DNA of 5,867 nucleotides from contig JAFYRZ010000205.1 of NCBI GenBank assembly GCA_017546745.1, forward strand, positions 1 to 5,867. Reading direction: 5' to 3'. Below, piece after piece: positions 1 to 5,163 of the stretch. The DNA comes from Clostridia bacterium. GTDB lineage: Bacteria; Bacillota_A; Clostridia; Oscillospirales; CAG-272. Each line of letters opens with the position of its first letter. The first letter of the stretch is position 1. The position numbers and the translations under genes were made by a program. The notes below the pieces were generated by a model. That model saw only the letters and a program-made list of their open reading frames with translations. It was not told the origin of the DNA and ran no database searches.

Positions 1-647
1 ACGAGGTCGTAGTTGCTCCTAATTCGCTCCTTGGTTGCAATTCCGCCTCTGCCGCCCGTTCCGATATTGTGGGCATCCGAGCCGCTGACGCAAGCCAAAT
101 CAAGCTCCTCAGCAAGCTTTCTTGCACTTTCGTTCCATTCCTCCTCGTTGCCCGCGTTGTAAACCTCGATTCCGTCAAGCATATCAAGGCACTCAAGAGG
201 GTATGGCTGTGCCACGTAATGTCTTGCTCTGTAAGGGTGTGCCTGATATACCAAGCCTCCCGCAGAATGCACCACCTCGGCATAGGTCTCTGCAGAGGCT
301 CTCTTAAGCTCAGGGTGAGAAGCGATCAGCTCGGGAGTTATACCGTAAAGCAGTATCTCCCTGCCGCCGCCAACGTGCTCCTCCAAGCCGAACAGCAGAT
401 CGAAATCCACCTGCCTCGCATACTCAAGCCCATAAAGATAATCCTGCCTGTAAGCGTCAACGAACTCCTCCCAAGGAAGCTCTCTGTCAATTCGAGTGTC
501 CCCGCTTAGAAAATGATTGGTTACCACCGCTCCGCAAAACCCTTTAGACATAAGATCATCTATATGCTCCCTGATATCTCTGCCACCCCCGCTGCAAGGG
601 CTGGTATGCAGATGCATTTCATATTTATATACTCTTTCTTCGCTCAT
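1..647 (-). CDS. PHP-domain metal-dependent phosphoesterase, C-terminus cut by window edge
   Basis: The reading frame opens at ATG 647 and is still open after 215 residues at the window start, so the C-terminus is missing. It is a PHP-domain protein, the fold shared by histidinol phosphatase, trpH/YciV-type nucleases and related phosphoesterases. Its metal ligands are visible in order: HLHT at residues 12-15, TNH at 43-45, GLEEH at 87-91, the His in QAHPYR at 137, and SGSDAH at 188-193. The spacing fits a compact stand-alone PHP phosphoesterase that binds two or three metal ions in the cytoplasm. The substrate cannot be told. The start is fixed by GGAGA seven bases upstream and by a consensus promoter just before it. 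The nearest upstream gene is trxA, separated by a terminator, so this is a separate transcript. The family call is firm; calling it a histidinol phosphatase would be over-specific. Confidence 0.92.
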   Translation of the reverse strand, partial: MSEERVYKYEMHLHTSPCSGGGRDIREHIDDLMSKGFCGAVVTNHFLSGDTRIDRELPWEEFVDAYRQDYLYGLEYARQVDFDLLFGLEEHVGGGREILLYGITPELIASHPELKRASAETYAEVVHSAGGLVYQAHPYRARHYVAQPYPLECLDMLDGIEVYNAGNEEEWNESARKLAEELDLACVSGSDAHNIGTGGRGGIATKERIRSNYDL

Positions 648-677
648 AACAGGTCTCCGTTTTGATTTTATACTCAA

Positions 678-706
678 ATTATATCACAAACCTTTTTACT
701 TTTCAA
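678..706 (-). promoter_or_regulatory. Promoter of the PHP-domain gene
   Basis: Read on the minus strand there is TTGAAA (701-706), a 17-bp spacer and TATAAT (678-683). A TGA precedes the -10 box and makes it an extended -10. Transcription would begin near 671, giving a leader of about 24 nt that contains the GGAGA ribosome binding site. No operator-like dyad is evident. Confidence 0.8.
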
Positions 707-811
707 TATGATATGATAAAAATGGATTTTGAATAACGTGAAAAACCCACCTCGCCTCGCAATATCAGGAGGCTGATAAAGAAAGGCTTCGCGCGCTTGC
801 GATATAAAGTT

Positions 812-850
812 AAAAAACGGATATGACATTTTAGGTCAAATCCGTTTTTT
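812..850 (-). terminator. Rho-independent terminator of trxA, probably bidirectional
   Basis: An 11-bp perfect outer stem (812-822 with 840-850) continues after an A/A mismatch into TGAC/GTCA around a 7-nt loop. The outer stem begins with six A and ends with six T, so a U-run is present in both directions. It starts three bases after the trxA stop codon. Confidence 0.85.
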
Positions 851-852
851 TG

Positions 853-1158
853 TTAGGGCAAGAGCGCCAAAAGTTGCTCCTTTGGACGAAGTCCAACCAC
901 CCTTTCGATCTCCTCGCCGTCCTTCATAACGACGACGGTCGGAATGCTGTATATGCCGAACCTTCTTGCAAGCTCGGGCTCGTCGTCAACGTTTATCTTT
1001 CCGACGACGATATCCTCCCTCTCGCTCGCTATGGCAGAGATGGTCGGGGACAACATTCTGCACGGGCCGCACCAGCTCGCATAAAAGTCGAGAAGCGCCG
1101 GGCGCGCACCGTTTTCTATCTCTTTAAAGTTTTCGGAATTTACTTGAATTACACTCAT
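853..1158 (-). CDS. trxA: Thioredoxin
   Basis: This is a 101-residue single-domain thioredoxin, the normal length for the family. It acts as a cytoplasmic dithiol-disulfide reductase that is recharged by thioredoxin reductase and passes electrons to proteins such as ribonucleotide reductase. The active site WCGPC lies at residues 29-33, the buried Asp at 24 in LLDFYA, and the cis-Pro at 73 in SIPT. The late VGLRPKEQL segment matches the usual last strand and helix. There is no signal peptide. The ATG at 1158 is supported by AAAGGAG nine bases upstream, an extended -10 promoter before that, and a terminator three bases after the stop. It therefore looks monocistronic. No reductase gene is in the window. 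Several thioredoxin paralogs are usual in Clostridia, so the symbol reflects family rather than proven orthology. Confidence 0.95.
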   Translation of the reverse strand: MSVIQVNSENFKEIENGARPALLDFYASWCGPCRMLSPTISAIASEREDIVVGKINVDDEPELARRFGIYSIPTVVVMKDGEEIERVVGLRPKEQLLALLP

Positions 1159-1190
1159 CTTAGGATGCTCCTTTCTTGGTTTGCATCCAT

Positions 1191-1196
1191 ATTATA
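1191..1196 (-). promoter_or_regulatory. trxA: Extended -10 promoter of trxA
   Basis: The minus strand reads TGTTATAAT, a TG-extended perfect -10 box (TATAAT at 1191-1196). The -35 region 16-18 bp upstream is poor (near CAGAAG), so this promoter would depend on the extended -10. The predicted leader is about 25 nt and contains AAAGGAG. Confidence 0.6.
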
Positions 1197-1309
1197 ACAA
1201 ATTTCGAAGTACTCTTCTGTGACATAGTCACTAAGGCTATAAAATTCCCAAAGTACCCTTGCGCCAAAATCAAAAGTGGCAGCTACAAACGATGATACAA
1301 TATCTTCCT

Positions 1310-1358
1310 AAAAAACTTATGGAGAATATTCAACTCGATTACCAACGTTAGAATATTC
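1310..1358 (-). terminator. Possible weak terminator after the lipoprotein gene
   Basis: Just after the lipoprotein stop, GAATATTC occurs twice and forms an imperfect inverted repeat (1347-1358 with 1324-1334). A run of six T follows on the minus strand (1315-1310). The stem is AT-rich, the loop is 12 nt and the T-run lies about 8 nt past the stem, so this is only a candidate. Confidence 0.35.
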
Positions 1359-1366
1359 GGTTTTAA

Positions 1367-2374
1367 TCACGACAGGCTGTCAGGCAAGCCTAAAACAGCA
1401 AGCTCATCGAGCGAGCAATAGTATAGCTTAGAGCCATCATATTGACGTCCCTCTGAGTCGGTGCCATAATAGTAAACGGCGACCCAACTTCTCGACTTAT
1501 TAATTGAAGCAACCGTTATGTAACCCGAGCCGTAGATCAATCCTACCCTGCTTTCGTGTTTTTCGCTGATGTCACTGCACAAATATGCACCCACGAATTG
1601 ATTTCTAACGGTTGCACTAACGTTGTTCGCATATTCCTCGGGAATCTTAACGAACGTAGCCAAAGAGGCATCCTCGGTTACGTCGGTGCATTTTATATAT
1701 GCCTCGCAGTTAGTAAATATATTCTTCTCACTTACCTTATACCACTCTCCGTTCGTGGATACCACGGGAATTTCTATTCCTACCTTGCTTTTTCCGCAGA
1801 TATATTTACCGCTTGTGTTCGTGTAAAAATTTGCCGACGCGAAGCCATACACCGTTTTATTACAGGGTGTCCAGCTATTAGTTTCGGAAAGCGGATTTCC
1901 ATAAGAGAAATAATCATTACCTCTACTTCCGCAAACGCATGAATAATAATAAGTTGCCGACGACGAGGTAGTAGCCTCAGCCTTTAGGTAGTTCGCGGTA
2001 ACCTTCTTCTGGTTGTAGCTATGATTTAGCTTTGCTACCGGCATCTGAGAAACCAGCACGATATTGCATACTCCGCAGTGACTGCCCTCGCTCCAGCCTA
2101 CCTCCTTACAGGTGGCGGGAATTGCCTCATCGGTCACAGGTGTATGCTCCTCGGTTTCCGGCACCTCCTCCTGCGCGACAAGCACCTTACCGCACACCGC
2201 ACAGTGGCTACCCTCGGTAAGCCCCGTAGTTATACAGGTCGCGGGAATTGCCTCATCAATAACCACCTCGTGCTGGCATTCGTCTTCGTTTCCCGAGCCA
2301 CACGAGAAAAGCGAAAGCGCAAGAACAAGCGCCAAAGCAATTGCAAAAATTAGCGAAAGCTTTTTTATTTTCAT
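1367..2374 (-). CDS. Cys-rich-repeat lipoprotein with SH3-like domain
   Basis: The 335-residue protein has a lipoprotein signal: Lys at 2, 4 and 5, a hydrophobic stretch at 6-24 and a lipobox LFSC with Cys25. It should be anchored to the outer face of the membrane. Residues 33-72 and 75-118 are two copies of a repeat built as DEAIPATC, then GSHCxVC, then LVxQ. Residues 118-160 match a third, related unit ending SCVCG...YGNPL, in which the ATC cysteine has become Ser/Thr. Such repeats occur in surface proteins of gut Clostridia and may bind a metal through their Cys/His; that role is inference. Residues 174-232, with NFYTN..GKYICG..KVG and GEWYKV, resemble a bacterial SH3 domain. The last 100 residues are unassigned. 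The start has AAAGGA overlapping the stop codon of the upstream gene 10 bp away, so the two are probably cotranscribed and translationally linked. The exact function is unknown. Confidence 0.85.
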   Translation of the reverse strand: MKIKKLSLIFAIALALVLALSLFSCGSGNEDECQHEVVIDEAIPATCITTGLTEGSHCAVCGKVLVAQEEVPETEEHTPVTDEAIPATCKEVGWSEGSHCGVCNIVLVSQMPVAKLNHSYNQKKVTANYLKAEATTSSSATYYYSCVCGSRGNDYFSYGNPLSETNSWTPCNKTVYGFASANFYTNTSGKYICGKSKVGIEIPVVSTNGEWYKVSEKNIFTNCEAYIKCTDVTEDASLATFVKIPEEYANNVSATVRNQFVGAYLCSDISEKHESRVGLIYGSGYITVASINKSRSWVAVYYYGTDSEGRQYDGSKLYYCSLDELAVLGLPDSLS

Positions 2375-2384
2375 AGCCTTTCCT

Positions 2385-3479
2385 TTATCTATTAAACCTC
2401 TTTATCTCGAATTTCTCGCCGCAGACGGCGGGAAACTCCTGCTTGCCCCAGGGCTTGTGCCAAAGAAGGTAGCCGCGAAGCCTTTCGTCGGGGTCGTAAA
2501 CGCCGTATTCAAGCTGCGAGATCGCGGGCTTGAAGCCAACGCCGCACTCAAAATTTAAGCTCTCAATAATAACGAAGCAATTGCCCTTTTCGTGCCCAAA
2601 AAGACCGTCGGGTGCGGTCGTGATTATGCGCTTATTGTGCTGTGCCACGACGTGGGTGATGACCGACACGTGAGAGCAATCGTGAAAGGCGATAGCATTC
2701 TCACAGTTATGGACGTAGAGGTAGTCCGCAACGACGTGCTCGCCGAGAACGAAGCCGTACTTAAAGCCCTGGCAAGCAACGTTCCTTAAAACGTTGTTGT
2801 CGTTCTGGTCGCCCGACATCATAAGTCCAACCGTATGGCAGGGGTTCTCCTGAAGCTCCTTTTCCTTTAAGGTATCTCCAACGTTTTCGTTAAGGCAGAA
2901 TTGACAGTCGCTTATCCATACGCGTGAGATATTCTGGAAATTCGCCGCACTCTGTGTAGGGTACATCTTTTCGGTGTTGAGGTGAACGCGAAGCTCAAGG
3001 TTCGCCATAGAAAACTGCGAAACGCTGAATTTGCCCTTGCAGGAATTCCCCTCGGGTGCGGCGATCATCGCCCACGGGCGCTCCGTCGGGTCGTGGATCT
3101 CGGGCGCTTCCCAGTCGGAAAAGATCCTGGTGTTACTCACGGACTGCGTACCGAACATCGTCGGAGAATAATTATCCTTTACCGAGGAAAGCGGGCGCAC
3201 CTGATAGGCGTAAAGCATCTTGCAGGGCATCTCGCCCTCGAGAAAGATATTCGCCTCGCCCTCCGGCGGGATAACGAGCTGCGCTCTTACCTTTTTTCCG
3301 TTGTACTCCTCGATGCCCGGCGACGCCAAGCGATATCCGCCCTTTGTGTAAGGGAAGAAAATGCGTCCGCCACCCCTTTTCGAGGTATAATTTATGGCTG
3401 CCTGTATCGCCGCGGTATCGTCAGTGATGCCGTCGCCCTTCGCGCCAAAATCAAAAACGTTCACTCCAAACTGTGACAT
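2385..3479 (-). CDS. Pectate-lyase-superfamily (right-handed beta-helix) protein
   Basis: This 364-residue protein starts with the signature of pectate-lyase-3/GH28-like proteins: residues 9-30 read FDFGAKGDG then ITDDTAAIQAAI, followed by GGGRIFFP at 36-43. The fold is a right-handed beta-helix used by polysaccharide lyases and hydrolases and by phage tailspikes. The middle (about 160-310) has repeating short hydrophobic strands with many Asn/Cys, such as NVLRNV, ADYLYVHNC and AIAFHDCSHVSVI, consistent with helix rungs. Catalytic residues cannot be assigned. There is no signal peptide or transmembrane segment, so it is cytoplasmic or leaves the cell by another route. The ATG at 3479 has GGAGG six bases upstream, and a promoter lies at 3517-3545. 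It is the first gene of an operon with the lipoprotein. No phage structural gene is nearby, so a sugar-related or cell-surface role is preferred, without a named substrate. Confidence 0.85.
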   Translation of the reverse strand: MSQFGVNVFDFGAKGDGITDDTAAIQAAINYTSKRGGGRIFFPYTKGGYRLASPGIEEYNGKKVRAQLVIPPEGEANIFLEGEMPCKMLYAYQVRPLSSVKDNYSPTMFGTQSVSNTRIFSDWEAPEIHDPTERPWAMIAAPEGNSCKGKFSVSQFSMANLELRVHLNTEKMYPTQSAANFQNISRVWISDCQFCLNENVGDTLKEKELQENPCHTVGLMMSGDQNDNNVLRNVACQGFKYGFVLGEHVVADYLYVHNCENAIAFHDCSHVSVITHVVAQHNKRIITTAPDGLFGHEKGNCFVIIESLNFECGVGFKPAISQLEYGVYDPDERLRGYLLWHKPWGKQEFPAVCGEKFEIKRFNR

Positions 3480-3502
3480 AAAAATCCTCCAAAAAAATTC
3501 TT

Positions 3503-3516
3503 AATCCTTTAGGATT
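3503..3516. promoter_or_regulatory. Dyad directly downstream of the operon -10 box
   Basis: AATCCT and AGGATT form a perfect 6-bp palindrome separated by two T. It touches the -10 box and covers the expected transcription start. It could be an operator or a 5'-end stem-loop of the mRNA; chance is also possible for so short a dyad. Confidence 0.35.
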
Positions 3517-3545
3517 ATTATAGCATAAACCTGCGAGGTTTGCAA
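3517..3545 (-). promoter_or_regulatory. Promoter of the beta-helix protein/lipoprotein operon
   Basis: On the minus strand there is TTGCAA (3540-3545), a 17-bp spacer and TATAAT (3517-3522), with TGC before the -10 box giving an extended -10. The leader would be about 30 nt and holds GGAGG six bases before the start codon. Confidence 0.75.
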
Positions 3546-3549
3546 GGGG

Positions 3550-3591
3550 GGCGCAAAAGTTTGTAGGGCAGGCACAAAAGCTTGTAGGGCG
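3550..3591. repeat. Two tandem 21-bp repeats followed by a GGCGG/CCGCC hairpin
   Basis: The first copy (3550-3570) and second copy (3571-3591) share the pattern GGCRCAAAAGYTTGTAGGGC. They differ at three positions. Directly after them GGCGG (3588-3592) and CCGCC (3603-3607) can pair. Motifs containing TTGTAGGG followed by a GC-rich palindrome look like an intergenic repeat of Clostridia, but I cannot confirm the family here. The block ends where a broken RES-domain reading frame begins. Confidence 0.6.
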
Positions 3592-3610
3592 GTGGCTTGC
3601 TGCCGCCGAT

Positions 3611-3862
3611 TCTCTGAAATTAAAAAAAGGGATCTGCTATACGTCGGTGCCGTATCATAATGAGGATGATTACCTAATTACTCAATACATATCAGAAAAA
3701 ATAAAGAATGCAGGGTATGATGGCATTGCGTACAAATCCTCTTTGTATGATGGTTACAATGATATAAATTATGTTATTTTTAATTACGACAACTGCGAAG
3801 CTGTAGGTTCTAGGTTGTGTCGTATAAAAGCGTTAGATGTCAAATATGACAAAAGCCGTTGA
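3611..3862 (+). pseudogene. 3' fragment of a RES-domain protein gene
   Basis: About 83 codons end at TGA 3862. The translated piece contains ITQYISEKIKNAGYDGIAY, then KSSLYDG, then NYVIFNYDNCEAVGSRL. This matches the C-terminal part of RES-domain proteins: a TQ-x-hydrophobic-SE-x-IK helix, GYDGI-x-Y-x-SS, and a hydrophobic strand ending in a Cys/Glu segment. RES domains are NAD-degrading phosphorylases and often act as the toxin of Xre-RES toxin-antitoxin pairs. The N-terminal part, including the expected Arg/Tyr of the active site, is absent. The frame continues upstream without a stop straight into the tandem repeat block, and only a GTG at 3647 without a good ribosome binding site is available. 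I infer a gene truncated by the repeat or by a deletion. The domain call rests on recalled motifs, not on a search. Confidence 0.6.
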
Positions 3863-4038
3863 TGCTAAACAAATCTCACCCCTTTTTACAGCAAATACAA
3901 AAATCTAATCCGTCCACAAAAATAAAAGTCCGATTATATTGTGTAAAGGGTGTGAGCGCAGGACGTGTGCTTGTCTTGATACAAATCGGCTTTAGGTTAA
4001 CTGTTTTCGTCGGCTGAGATTATGTTCATAGGGCATAA
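3863..4038. other. Gene-free AT-rich stretch with an 82-bp imperfect inverted repeat
   Basis: No believable reading frame or RNA gene is seen here. The main structure is an inverted repeat: CTCACC...TTTTTACA (3875-3890) faces TGTAAAGGGTGTGAG (3942-3956), with mismatches. A second short dyad TAATC/GATTA lies inside. It could be a small palindromic insertion or the foot of an RNA structure. Confidence 0.4.
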
Positions 4039-4060
4039 GGACTTGAACCTCATGACCTTC
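4039..4060 (-). repeat. Detached copy of the tRNA-fMet variable/T-arm segment
   Basis: These 22 bases match the minus-strand tRNA-fMet segment at 4485-4506 with a single mismatch (position 4042). They cover the end of the anticodon stem, the variable loop, the T-stem and part of the T-loop, including the same extra A in the T-stem. The rest of the tRNA is missing; the bases beyond, toward 4021, do not match the acceptor stem. R1 copy a borders it on the other side. It is a relic or a duplicated tRNA 3' segment. Confidence 0.75.
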
Positions 4061-4068
4061 CGCACCGT

Positions 4069-4167
4069 TCGCATAGTCGTTCATTGTCGCTCGATACACT
4101 CGCTTCGCCAACTCCTTGCTTGGTTGTGTCAACCGTCGATAAAACGATTATCAATCGTTTTATCCTC
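4069..4167 (-). repeat. R1 structured repeat, copy a
   Basis: Read on the minus strand, GAGGATAAAACG starts a 12-bp perfect hairpin (4153-4164 with 4138-4149, loop GAT inside a TGAT context). A conserved tail follows, with AAGCAAGGAGTTGGCGAAG, then CGAGCGACAAT and ACGACTATGCGA. From the AAGCAAGG motif onward it agrees with copy b at about 53 of 57 positions, while the hairpin stem differs. Its end lies eight bases from the tRNA-fMet fragment at 4039-4060. Confidence 0.8.
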
Positions 4168-4280
4168 GGTCGCAGGTTATTTGCTATTCGTCGGGCGGAC
4201 ACGACGAATGACGCAATATTTGACCCCGACGGTACTCTAAGCCTTCGGCTTGAGTACTCAGGTCATAGAGCGTAGCTCGT
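4168..4280. other. Spacer between R1 copies a and c, with two hairpins
   Basis: No gene is seen. The two divergently pointing R1 copies are separated by two stem-loops. ATTCGTCG pairs with CGACGAAT (4186-4193 with 4202-4209, 8 bp). GTACTC plus AAGCC pairs with GGCTT plus GAGTAC around a TTC loop (4232-4257, 11 bp with one bulged T). GTAGCTCGT at 4272-4280 equals a D-arm segment of tRNA-fMet. Confidence 0.55.
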
Positions 4281-4398
4281 GGGTGAGCGATAAAAAACAA
4301 CTGATTGTTGTTTTTTTGAAGCGAAGGAGACAAAGCAAGGAGTCAGTCGAGCCGTAGACTTGCGAAGGAGACGACTGGCGACTATGCGACTCGACGGG
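4281..4398 (+). repeat. R1 structured repeat, copy c
   Basis: GGGTGAGCGA leads into a hairpin of AAAAAACAAC and GTTGTTTTTT (4292-4301 with 4307-4316) around TGATT. The tail has ACAAAGCAAGGAGT and ends GCGACTATGCGACTCGACGGG like copy b. Between these the sequence differs from copies a and b but forms its own stem, CAGTCG with CGACTG (4344-4349 with 4372-4377). The T-rich arm could act as a weak terminator. Confidence 0.75.
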
Positions 4399-4403
4399 CA
4401 AAC

Positions 4404-4421
4404 AATCCCATCATAGCAACC
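4404..4421 (+). repeat. tRNA-fMet 3'-end-like fragment after R1 copy c
   Basis: AATCCCATC (4404-4412) and GCAACC (4416-4421) match the T-arm/acceptor end of the fMet tRNA, with ATA replacing TCC between them. The fragment lies in plus orientation, opposite to the intact tRNA 50 bp away. The match is short; its weight comes from the D-arm match on the other side of R1 copy c. Confidence 0.45.
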
Positions 4422-4438
4422 TTTTTTCGCCTAAAGGC

Positions 4439-4470
4439 AAAAAAAGAAGGTTCGTTTTTCAACGAACCTT
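4439..4470 (-). terminator. Terminator of the tRNA-Leu/tRNA-fMet operon
   Basis: On the minus strand AAGGTTCGTT pairs perfectly with AACGAACCTT around GAAA (4447-4470), followed by C and seven T (4445-4439). It begins one base after the tRNA-fMet CCA end. A second small hairpin GCC-TAAA-GGC flanked by T6 and A7 (4424-4445) follows and may serve readthrough from either side. Confidence 0.92.
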
Positions 4471-4548
<78 letters not shown>

Positions 4549-4554
4549 ATATGA

Positions 4555-4643
4555 TGGTGCCGGAAGCCGGGATCGAACCGGTACGAGAAGTAAATCTCAC
4601 GGGATTTTAAGTCCCGGGCGTCTGCCAGTTCCGCCATTCCGGC
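4555..4643 (-). tRNA. tRNA-Leu (anticodon TAA)
   Basis: The gene spans 89 nt with encoded CCA. Acceptor arms GCCGGAA and TTCCGGC pair fully. The anticodon stem CGGGA/TCCCG encloses CTTAAAA with anticodon TAA, which reads UUA codons. A long variable arm (TGAGATTTACTTCTCG) marks a class II tRNA, and the T-arm is CCGGTTCGATCCCGG. The discriminator is A, as required for leucine. It is the first gene of the operon with tRNA-fMet and follows the promoter by about 30 bp. Confidence 0.96.
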
Positions 4644-4679
4644 ATAAATGCGACCGTACGTCTTCCATACTGCCAATAC

Positions 4680-4708
4680 ATTATAGCACCTCTTTGCTAT
4701 TTTGTCAA
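4680..4708 (-). promoter_or_regulatory. Consensus promoter of the tRNA-Leu/fMet operon
   Basis: The minus strand has TTGACA (4703-4708), 17 bp, and TATAAT (4680-4685): both boxes are perfect matches. TGC precedes the -10 box, so it is also extended. The start would be near 4673, about 30 nt before tRNA-Leu. An A/T-rich stretch lies upstream of the -35 box (4709-4731). Confidence 0.9.
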
Positions 4709-4759
4709 TACCCTTTTTGAAAAAAATATTTCTCCCGCCGCTTTTTTGCGCCTTTTCTC

Positions 4760-4788
4760 TTGACAAGAGGAAAAAAATGTGATATCAT
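4760..4788 (+). promoter_or_regulatory. Plus-strand promoter facing the structured repeat region
   Basis: TTGACA (4760-4765), a 17-bp spacer and TATCAT (4783-4788) with TGTGA before it give a strong vegetative promoter, divergent from the tRNA operon promoter about 50 bp away. A palindrome CTCTTG-A-CAAGAG (4757-4769) covers the -35 box and might be an operator. No reading frame with a ribosome binding site follows. The transcript from about 4795 would run into a hairpin (4829-4859), R2 copy A and R1 copy b. Confidence 0.65.
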
Positions 4789-4828
4789 ATATAGGCTTGT
4801 TTGATATATTCTATGCCCCGCGCGATAG

Positions 4829-4859
4829 ATTTATTCTCATTTCGTGTGGAAGAATAAAT
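4829..4859 (+). other. 9-bp stem-loop in the predicted leader of the plus-strand transcript
   Basis: ATTTATTCT (4829-4837) pairs perfectly with AGAATAAAT (4851-4859) around a 13-nt loop. It lies about 35 nt after the expected transcription start. No T-run follows, so it is not a terminator. The bases between it and R2 copy A show no gene. Confidence 0.5.
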
Positions 4860-4898
4860 TAAATAGTTGGTAAGATGATTTACTGCACCGCAGGATTA

Positions 4899-4968
4899 TC
4901 TCTGTCGAGGATACCCTCACTCGCTGCTTACAAGCGAGCTTGACGCATCTTCGTGGGGTATGCGAAGC
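4899..4968 (+). repeat. R2 structured repeat, copy A
   Basis: GATACCC (4910-4916) and GGGGTATGCGA (4955-4965) form the outer stem. Inside, CTCGCT pairs with AGCGAG and ACG with CGT. A weak hairpin CTC-TGTC-GAG precedes it. Most positions agree with copy B. The 3' hairpin seen in copies B and C is not recognisable here, so this copy appears decayed. A tRNA-Ser-like segment follows at about 5010. Confidence 0.7.
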
Positions 4969-5009
4969 ACAAATTTCAAAAAATACGCAGGCTTATTTCG
5001 GCGACCGCC

Positions 5010-5033
5010 GAATGTCGCGAACCGGTCACAACG
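5010..5033 (+). repeat. tRNA-Ser 5'-half-like fragment before R1 copy b
   Basis: GAATGTCGCGAACCGGTCAC plus AACG resembles the 5' half of tRNA-Ser at 5603-5624; CGGTCACAACG (5023-5033) is identical to 5614-5624. A hairpin TTCGGC-GACC-GCCGAA (4997-5012) overlaps its start, just as a hairpin overlaps the start of the intact tRNA-Ser. R1 copy b begins where the similarity ends. Confidence 0.5.
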
Positions 5034-5148
5034 GGCGAGGAGTGAAAAACAGTTGATGGCTGTTTTTCACGAACGAAGTCAACAAAGCAAGGAGTTGGCG
5101 AAGCGAGTGCACCGAGCGACAATCAACGACTATGCGACTTGACAGGGC
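5033..5148 (+). repeat. R1 structured repeat, copy b
   Basis: GGGCGAGGA leads into GTGAAAAACAG pairing with CTGTTTTTCAC (5042-5052 with 5060-5070) around TTGATGG. The tail contains AAAGCAAGGAGTTGGCGAAG, CGAGCGACAAT and AACGACTATGCGACTTGAC, then AGGGCA. It is nearly identical to copy a in the tail, but its hairpin stem is different. The TGAT apex is shared by all three copies. Confidence 0.8.
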
Positions 5149-5153
5149 ACGTT

Positions 5154-5163
5154 GTCTTGAAAA
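5154..5163 (+). repeat. tRNA-Ser anticodon-loop-like fragment after R1 copy b
   Basis: GTCTTGAAAA is identical to the anticodon loop region of tRNA-Ser (5630-5639). It lies after R1 copy b in the same orientation and order as in the tRNA. On its own a 10-base match is weak; with the 5' fragment at 5010-5033 it suggests a tRNA-Ser-like sequence split by the repeat. Confidence 0.4.

Noticed and set aside
69..509. 146-residue plus-strand frame
   Set aside because: It lies antisense to the PHP-domain gene, whose metal motifs prove the minus frame is the coding one.
2112..2558. 148-residue plus-strand frame
   Set aside because: It is antisense to the lipoprotein and beta-helix genes and spans their junction; no start signal is seen.
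2982..3476. 164-residue plus-strand frame
   Set aside because: It is antisense to the beta-helix protein gene and very rich in Arg/Leu, as expected for a shadow frame.
4022..4275. Plus-strand frames of 72 and 63 residues
   Set aside because: They run through R1 copy a and its hairpins; no ribosome binding site or recognisable protein.
4960..5142. 60-residue plus-strand frame across R2 copy A and R1 copy b
   Set aside because: It has no Shine-Dalgarno sequence, the frame is not kept in the other R1 copies, and the sequence is explained by stems.
4795..5160. Known structural RNA such as tmRNA, SRP RNA, RNase P RNA or 6S RNA
   Set aside because: None of their conserved motifs that I can recognise appears here, and the folds seen belong to repeats present elsewhere in the window.
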